NCBI GenBank assembly: GCA_022616595.1
Contig: JAKEEL010000283.1
Span: forward strand, 1 to 10,585
Direction of reading: 5' to 3'
Length of the DNA stretch: 10,585 nt
Source: Methylococcaceae bacterium
GTDB taxonomy: Bacteria > Pseudomonadota > Gammaproteobacteria > Methylococcales > UBA1147
Below the pieces are notes generated by a model. That model saw only the letters and a list, made by a program, of their open reading frames with translations. It was not told the DNA's origin and made no database searches. Positions 6,877-10,585 of this stretch are shown piece by piece. Every line of letters starts with the position of its first letter. Within the stretch, counting starts at the first letter, position 1. Position numbers and translations under genes: made by a program.

Positions 6877-7947
6877 ATGCGTATCAAAAAGGAACCTGCG
6901 GATTACCGGCAGATACTGGACAGTCTTACCGGTGCCGTGTTTTTGTTCGACGATCGGATGCGGCTCCGATACGTGAATGATGCCGGAGAACAACTGCTCG
7001 GCGGAAGTTCACGACATTTTCTGAATTTGCATGTCACCGAGGTACTCAATTGCCCGGACATCGACATCGCAGGCGATTTCACCCGCTGCCTCGAAAGCGG
7101 CGTGTCCTATGCCCAGCGGGACCTGATCATAGACCTCAACGACGCCTCGATTACGGTTAATTTTTTTGTCACGCCGCTGTTTGAAGGGAATGAATGTACT
7201 TCGCTTTTGGTGGAAATCCATCAGCTCGACCTGCAGATTCGAATTTCGCGCGAAGCGCAGTTATTGTCGCAGCAGCATGCGTCGCGGTTGCTGTTGCGCG
7301 GCTTGGCGCACGAAGTCAAGAATCCGCTCGGCGGGATACGCGGCGCGGCCCAGTTGCTCGATCAGGAGCTGAACGGCAAATACGATGAATACACGCGCAT
7401 CATCATCGAAGAATCGGACCGGCTGCAGGAACTCTTGGACCGGATCGTCGGACCGAACAAGCCCCCGCAGAAAAGCCTGTCCAACATCCACAAGATTCTC
7501 GAACGGGTCAGGCAGTTGGTCCAGGCCGAAGTGCCCAAGGGTGTCACGATCAACCGGGATTATGACCCGAGTATTCCCGAGATGATCTGCGATCCGGACC
7601 AACTCATCCAGGCGATCCTGAATATCGTTCGAAACGCCGCGCAGGCGATCGGAAACCAGGGCGAAATTCTGCTCAGAACGCGCGTCGACCGACACATGAC
7701 GATTGGTTCCTGCCGCTACAAATTGACGGCCAAAATCGATGTCGTAGATTCCGGGCCCGGAATTCCCAAGGAACTCATCGGGCAAATTTTTTATCCGCTC
7801 GTCACGGGACGGGCCGAAGGCACCGGACTCGGCTTGTCCATCGCGCAATCGCTGGTTAACCAGCACGGAGGTTTGATCGAATGCACAAGCTCGCCGGGAA
7901 ATACAGTTTTTTCGATATTTTTACCACTGGGAAACGGAAATGAATAA
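6877..7947 (+). CDS. ntrB: Nitrogen-regulation sensor histidine kinase/phosphatase NtrB (GlnL)
   Basis: Cytoplasmic two-component kinase that phosphorylates NtrC under nitrogen limitation and, with PII protein, dephosphorylates it in excess. The 356 residues match the family. An N-terminal PAS domain spans about 8-125 (ILDSLTGAVFLFDDRMRLRYVNDAGEQLLG); no membrane helix is present. The H-box is LAHEVKNPLGGIRGAAQLL with phospho-acceptor His145. The HATPase domain has the N-box NIVRNAAQAI (249-258), G1 DSGPGIP (291-297) and G2 GRAEGTGLGLS (311-321). The ATG at 6877 has no clear Shine-Dalgarno sequence, unlike glnA, which may keep expression low. No alternative start is in frame close upstream. 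It overlaps ntrC by 8 bases (ATGAATAA), so the two are translationally coupled. Confidence 0.96.
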   Translation: MRIKKEPADYRQILDSLTGAVFLFDDRMRLRYVNDAGEQLLGGSSRHFLNLHVTEVLNCPDIDIAGDFTRCLESGVSYAQRDLIIDLNDASITVNFFVTPLFEGNECTSLLVEIHQLDLQIRISREAQLLSQQHASRLLLRGLAHEVKNPLGGIRGAAQLLDQELNGKYDEYTRIIIEESDRLQELLDRIVGPNKPPQKSLSNIHKILERVRQLVQAEVPKGVTINRDYDPSIPEMICDPDQLIQAILNIVRNAAQAIGNQGEILLRTRVDRHMTIGSCRYKLTAKIDVVDSGPGIPKELIGQIFYPLVTGRAEGTGLGLSIAQSLVNQHGGLIECTSSPGNTVFSIFLPLGNGNE

Positions 7948-9367
7948 TACGTACCGCGTCTGGATCGTCGACGATGACCGATCGATGAGGTGGGTTCTGG
8001 AAAAAGCGCTGCAGAAATCGGGCGTTGCCGTACGCTGTTTTTGCAACGCAGGAGAGTTGCTGAAGGTTCTGGAACAGGAAGTGCCGGATGTTGTGGTCAC
8101 CGATGTGCGAATGCCCGGCATCGACGGCCTCGACCTGATGGGCCGGCTGCAAACCCTTTACCCGGATCTGCCGGTCATCATCATGACGGCCCACTCCGAT
8201 CTGGAGAGCGCGGTTTCGGCATTTCATGGAGGAGCCTTCGAATATTTACCGAAACCCTTCGATCTGAATGTGGCAGTCGACCTGGTACGGCGCGCCTGCG
8301 CCCAGGTCCGGCGCCGGACTGTCTCGGCGAGCGAAGTTTCAGAACCGATGACTCATTCAGCACCCGAAATCATCGGTGAGGCCCCTTCCATGCAGGAAGT
8401 ATTCCGCGCGATCGGAAGATTGGCGCGATCCCACATCACCGTGTTGATCAACGGTGAATCCGGAACCGGCAAGGAACTGGTCGCGAAAGCCCTGCACCGG
8501 CACAGTCCGCGTTCCGGAAATCCGTTCATCGCGCTGAACATGGCGGCGATTCCGCGGGATCTCCTGGAATCCGAACTTTTCGGACACGAAAAGGGCGCAT
8601 TCACGGGAGCACAAAACCGCCGTGTAGGACGCTTCGAGCAGGCCAACAGCGGTTCCCTTTTTCTCGACGAAATCGGCGACATGCCCGCCGAACTGCAAAC
8701 CCGCCTTTTGCGCGTGCTGGCCGACGGGGAATTTTATCCGGTCGGAGGGCATACGCCGATCAAAGTCGATGTCCGGATCATTGCGGCGACCCATCAAAAC
8801 CTGGAAGAACTGGTCAGGCAGGGCAAATTCCGAGACGATCTTTTTCACCGGCTGAACGTCATTCGGCTGCACATACCCGCGCTTCGGGAAAGGCGCCAGG
8901 ACATCCCCTTGTTGTTGAACCATTTCATGAAACAAGTGAGTCTGGAATTGAAAATGGAACCCAAAACCTTGCTGCCCGAGGTGGAACGCTACCTTTGCGA
9001 GCTGGATTGGCCCGGCAACGTCCGACAGCTTGAAAATACCTGCCGCTGGCTGGCGGTCATGGCTTCCGGACAGGATATCCATCTGGATGATTTGCCGCCC
9101 GAATTGATGAATTTGTCGACCAGCGCCCTGCCCGAAAACGATGATTGGCAGATCTACCTGAAAAACTGGGTGGAACGAAGGCTCACCAACGGTGATTCCG
9201 GAATCGCCAAACAGGCGATCATGAATTTTGAAACCACGGTGATCAAGACCGCGCTTCATTTCACCGGAGGACGGCGACAAGAGGCGGCCCGCTTGCTGGG
9301 TTATGGCCGGAATACCTTGACACGTAAAATCAAGGAACTGGATCTTGAAGAAAAACTGAGAGCCTGA
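7940..9367 (+). CDS. ntrC: Nitrogen-regulation response regulator NtrC (GlnG), sigma-54 activator
   Basis: Enhancer-binding activator of sigma-54 RNA polymerase for nitrogen-controlled genes. It has 475 residues and three domains. The receiver (1-120) has the acidic pocket DDD at 11-13, phospho-acceptor Asp55 in TDVRMPG, and the conserved Lys in LPKPF. The AAA+ domain (about 145-385) has Walker A GESGTGKE (172-179), the sigma-54 contact loop GAFTGA (219-224) and Walker B FLDE (241-244), plus WPGNVRQLEN. The Fis-type DNA-binding helix-turn-helix is at the C-terminus (RQEAARLLGYGRNTLTRKIKEL). All key residues are present, so it should be active and is the natural ligand of the sites at 5017-5050. 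The Shine-Dalgarno (GGAAACGGA) lies inside the ntrB end. No terminator follows; RHS-type sequence begins immediately after the stop. Confidence 0.97.
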   Translation: MNNTYRVWIVDDDRSMRWVLEKALQKSGVAVRCFCNAGELLKVLEQEVPDVVVTDVRMPGIDGLDLMGRLQTLYPDLPVIIMTAHSDLESAVSAFHGGAFEYLPKPFDLNVAVDLVRRACAQVRRRTVSASEVSEPMTHSAPEIIGEAPSMQEVFRAIGRLARSHITVLINGESGTGKELVAKALHRHSPRSGNPFIALNMAAIPRDLLESELFGHEKGAFTGAQNRRVGRFEQANSGSLFLDEIGDMPAELQTRLLRVLADGEFYPVGGHTPIKVDVRIIAATHQNLEELVRQGKFRDDLFHRLNVIRLHIPALRERRQDIPLLLNHFMKQVSLELKMEPKTLLPEVERYLCELDWPGNVRQLENTCRWLAVMASGQDIHLDDLPPELMNLSTSALPENDDWQIYLKNWVERRLTNGDSGIAKQAIMNFETTVIKTALHFTGGRRQEAARLLGYGRNTLTRKIKELDLEEKLRA

Positions 9368-9835
9368 TCCGGCGGAACGGCGACCCCCGACGAACTCGGC
9401 CGGATGATCAGCCATACCGGCGGGGAAGGACAGTTGAACCGCTATTCCTACGACAAGAACGGCAACCCGGATAGCAGGATCGACGGACGCAACCATGTAA
9501 CGCTGCTGGCCTTTGACGCGCTGAATGGAGTGGTCGAACGAACCGATGCGGCCGATGGCGTTTCAAGTTTCGAATATAACGCGCTGGACCGGATCACCGC
9601 GGTGACCGATGCCGAAGGCTTGGTCACCCGCTATACCCGGACGCCGTTGGGCGACCTGATTCGCTTGGACAGCCCGGATACCGGAAACACAGCGTTTCAC
9701 CTACGATGCGGCCGGCAATCGCATCACCGAAACCGACGCGCGCGGCGTGACGACCGGTTATCAATACGACGCGCTCAACCGTCTCACCGGGATTCAATAT
9801 CCGGACAGCACCCTGAATGTCACACTGACCTATGA
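9368..9835 (+). pseudogene. RHS/YD-repeat gene, 5' piece (start missing, ends in a frameshift)
   Basis: Directly after the ntrC stop, and in the same frame, the translation becomes RHS-type: DELGRMISHTGGEGQLNRYS, then YDKNGNPDSRIDGRN, then SSFEYNALDRITAVTDAEGL and PLGDLIRLDSPDTG. These are tandem YD repeats (about 20 residues, with Y-D and G-N/L-x-R). Such proteins form large secreted beta-barrel shells that usually carry a C-terminal toxin. No initiation codon with a ribosome-binding site precedes the first repeat: the first ATG (9404) is already inside a repeat, so the 5' end is lost. RHS homology in this frame stops at about 9690 and the residues up to 9835 are out of frame. The piece is a relic unless read through from ntrC. 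Confidence 0.82.
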
Positions 9836-10481
9836 TCAGGGCACGAACGGCATCGGACATTTGACGCAGATGACGGATGCGAGCGGCACGAGCGATTACG
9901 CCTACGACCTGCGCGGCAATCTAAAGATTCGAACCACCCTCCGGGACGGTGTTACGCATTCGACCGCGTATTCCTACAACGGCTCCGATCAACCGAATCA
10001 AATAGTCTACCCCTCGGGTCGCACGGTCGATTATATTCGCGATAATCAGAGACGAATCGAGTCGGTCACGACCACTCACCAAGGCAGCACCAAAATCGTG
10101 GTCGACAACTTGGACTACGAGCCCTTCGGACCGAGGTCGGCTATGACTTTCGGCAACGGCATCGGGCTTGTCCGTTTCTTCGATCTGGATTACCGCTTGA
10201 CCGCTCAAGCCCACAGCATCGTTTCGGATCTGAGCTATCTCTACGACGCCGCCGACAATCTGGTCGCGCAGACCGACAACCTGACCGCTTCGGCGGATCA
10301 AAATTACGCTTACGATCCCCTGGATCGTTTGCAGAACGCCATCTCCGGTTCAGTCAGTCGGGAGTATAGCTACGACCGGAACGGGAACCGGCTGACGTAC
10401 TCCGAAAACGGCGCGATCACCGACTACGTGTATGCTCCGGGCACCCATCATCTGGAATCGCAGAGCGGCGCCGATCCGTAA
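9693..10481 (+). pseudogene. RHS/YD-repeat gene, 3' piece (frameshifted from the first, 3' end lost)
   Basis: Continuation of the same RHS gene in the next frame, resuming at RFTYDAAGNRITETDARGV and TGYQYDALNRLTGIQYPD, followed by more YD repeats: YAYDLRGNLKIR, YLYDAADNLVAQ, YAYDPLDRLQNAI and REYSYDRNGNRLTYSENG. The frame is open from 9660, but the first start codon is a GTG at 9747 without a good ribosome-binding site. One base added around 9684-9698 (for example in GGAAACACAG, where GGAACACAG would keep the frame) explains the shift. The frame ends at a TAA (10479-10481) just after HHLESQSGADP, in mid-repeat, without the usual core-end motif (DPxGR-like) or a variable toxin tip. It is therefore truncated at both ends, and the junction with IS21-type sequence lies here. 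Confidence 0.82.
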
Positions 10482-10585
10482 AGCAACGACCATCAGCAAG
10501 CGTGAAATCAACAGCCTATTAGACTTTGGTTTTATCGACAACCGGGAAAACGTAGTCTTCATCGGGGCACCCGGCGTGGGTAAAA
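10480..10585 (+). pseudogene. 5'-truncated IstB-like ATPase of an IS21-type element (runs off the right edge)
   Basis: From about 10480 the frame reads KATTISKREINSLLDFGFI, then DNRENVVFIGAPGVGK. This is the region just before and including the Walker A loop (GAPGVGK) of IstB, the AAA+ helper of IS21-family transposition (typical form FIERxENVxLLGPPGVGKTHLA). In intact IstB this follows about 80-90 residues of N-terminal domain. Those are absent here and replaced by RHS sequence, and the nearest in-frame ATG (10432) is inside that RHS gene. So the gene has lost its 5' end, though the part beyond the window is unknown. No istA and no element end are visible to its left, so the element was cut by deletion or recombination. 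Confidence 0.75.

Noticed and set aside
6630..6980. 116-codon plus-strand frame across the ntrB leader
   Set aside because: Overlaps the ntrB start in another frame, composition is not protein-like (rich in Arg, His and Cys), and it begins within the terminator T-tract.
8357..9496. Long open frame (379 codons) on the minus strand opposite ntrC
   Set aside because: Antisense shadow of a fully conserved ntrC; no domain recognised.
9368..10481. RHS region as an active polymorphic toxin system
   Set aside because: No 5' end, no signal or secretion domain, a frameshift, no core-end motif, no toxin tip and no immunity gene in the window.

Overview
The window looks like a chromosomal segment of a Gammaproteobacterium with moderately high GC. 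The evidence is a glnA-ntrB-ntrC cluster with a sigma-54/NtrC-type control region, next to a czc-type metal efflux operon. A methanotroph-like (Methylococcales) host would fit my impression of the glutamine synthetase, but that is only an inference and was not searched.

Left part (1-4374, all minus strand): a heavy-metal efflux operon read from right to left. It begins with a small exported His/Asp-rich protein of CzcI type (3994-4374). Next come an outer-membrane channel CzcC/TolC (2453-3823), a periplasmic adaptor CzcB (931-2442), and the inner-membrane RND pump CzcA (1-777, only its first 259 residues inside the window). Together these would form a tripartite pump that moves divalent or monovalent metal ions across both membranes. 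The metal cannot be read from this sequence. A sigma-70-like promoter on the minus strand (about 4647-4675) could serve the operon. The same bases can instead be read as the ribosome-binding site and start of a 28-residue Cys/His peptide.

Middle (4375-5176): an 800-base gap. It holds that promoter/peptide locus, then the decayed, frameshifted C-terminal end of an IS630-family transposase (minus strand), then the glnA control region. The control region has two GCAC-N7-GTGC NtrC sites (5017-5050) and a GG-N10-GC sigma-54 promoter (5117-5130).

Right part (5177-9367, plus strand): glnA (type I glutamine synthetase with the adenylylation tyrosine) and a strong intrinsic terminator. A leader with a second NtrC-like site follows, then ntrB (sensor kinase/phosphatase) overlapping ntrC (sigma-54 activator) by 8 bases. 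This is a self-contained nitrogen circuit. NtrB senses nitrogen status (in known systems through PII) and phosphorylates NtrC, which activates glnA from the upstream sites and may repress ntrBC through the leader site.

Right end (9368-10585): gene debris. An RHS/YD-repeat gene without its 5' end begins directly after the ntrC stop codon, carries a one-base frameshift near 9690 and is cut off at 10481. There it is joined to a 5'-truncated IS21-type IstB ATPase that runs out of the window. I see no intact novel system. The most interesting points are the promoter/micropeptide locus, the two-level NtrC control and the rearranged RHS/IS junctions.
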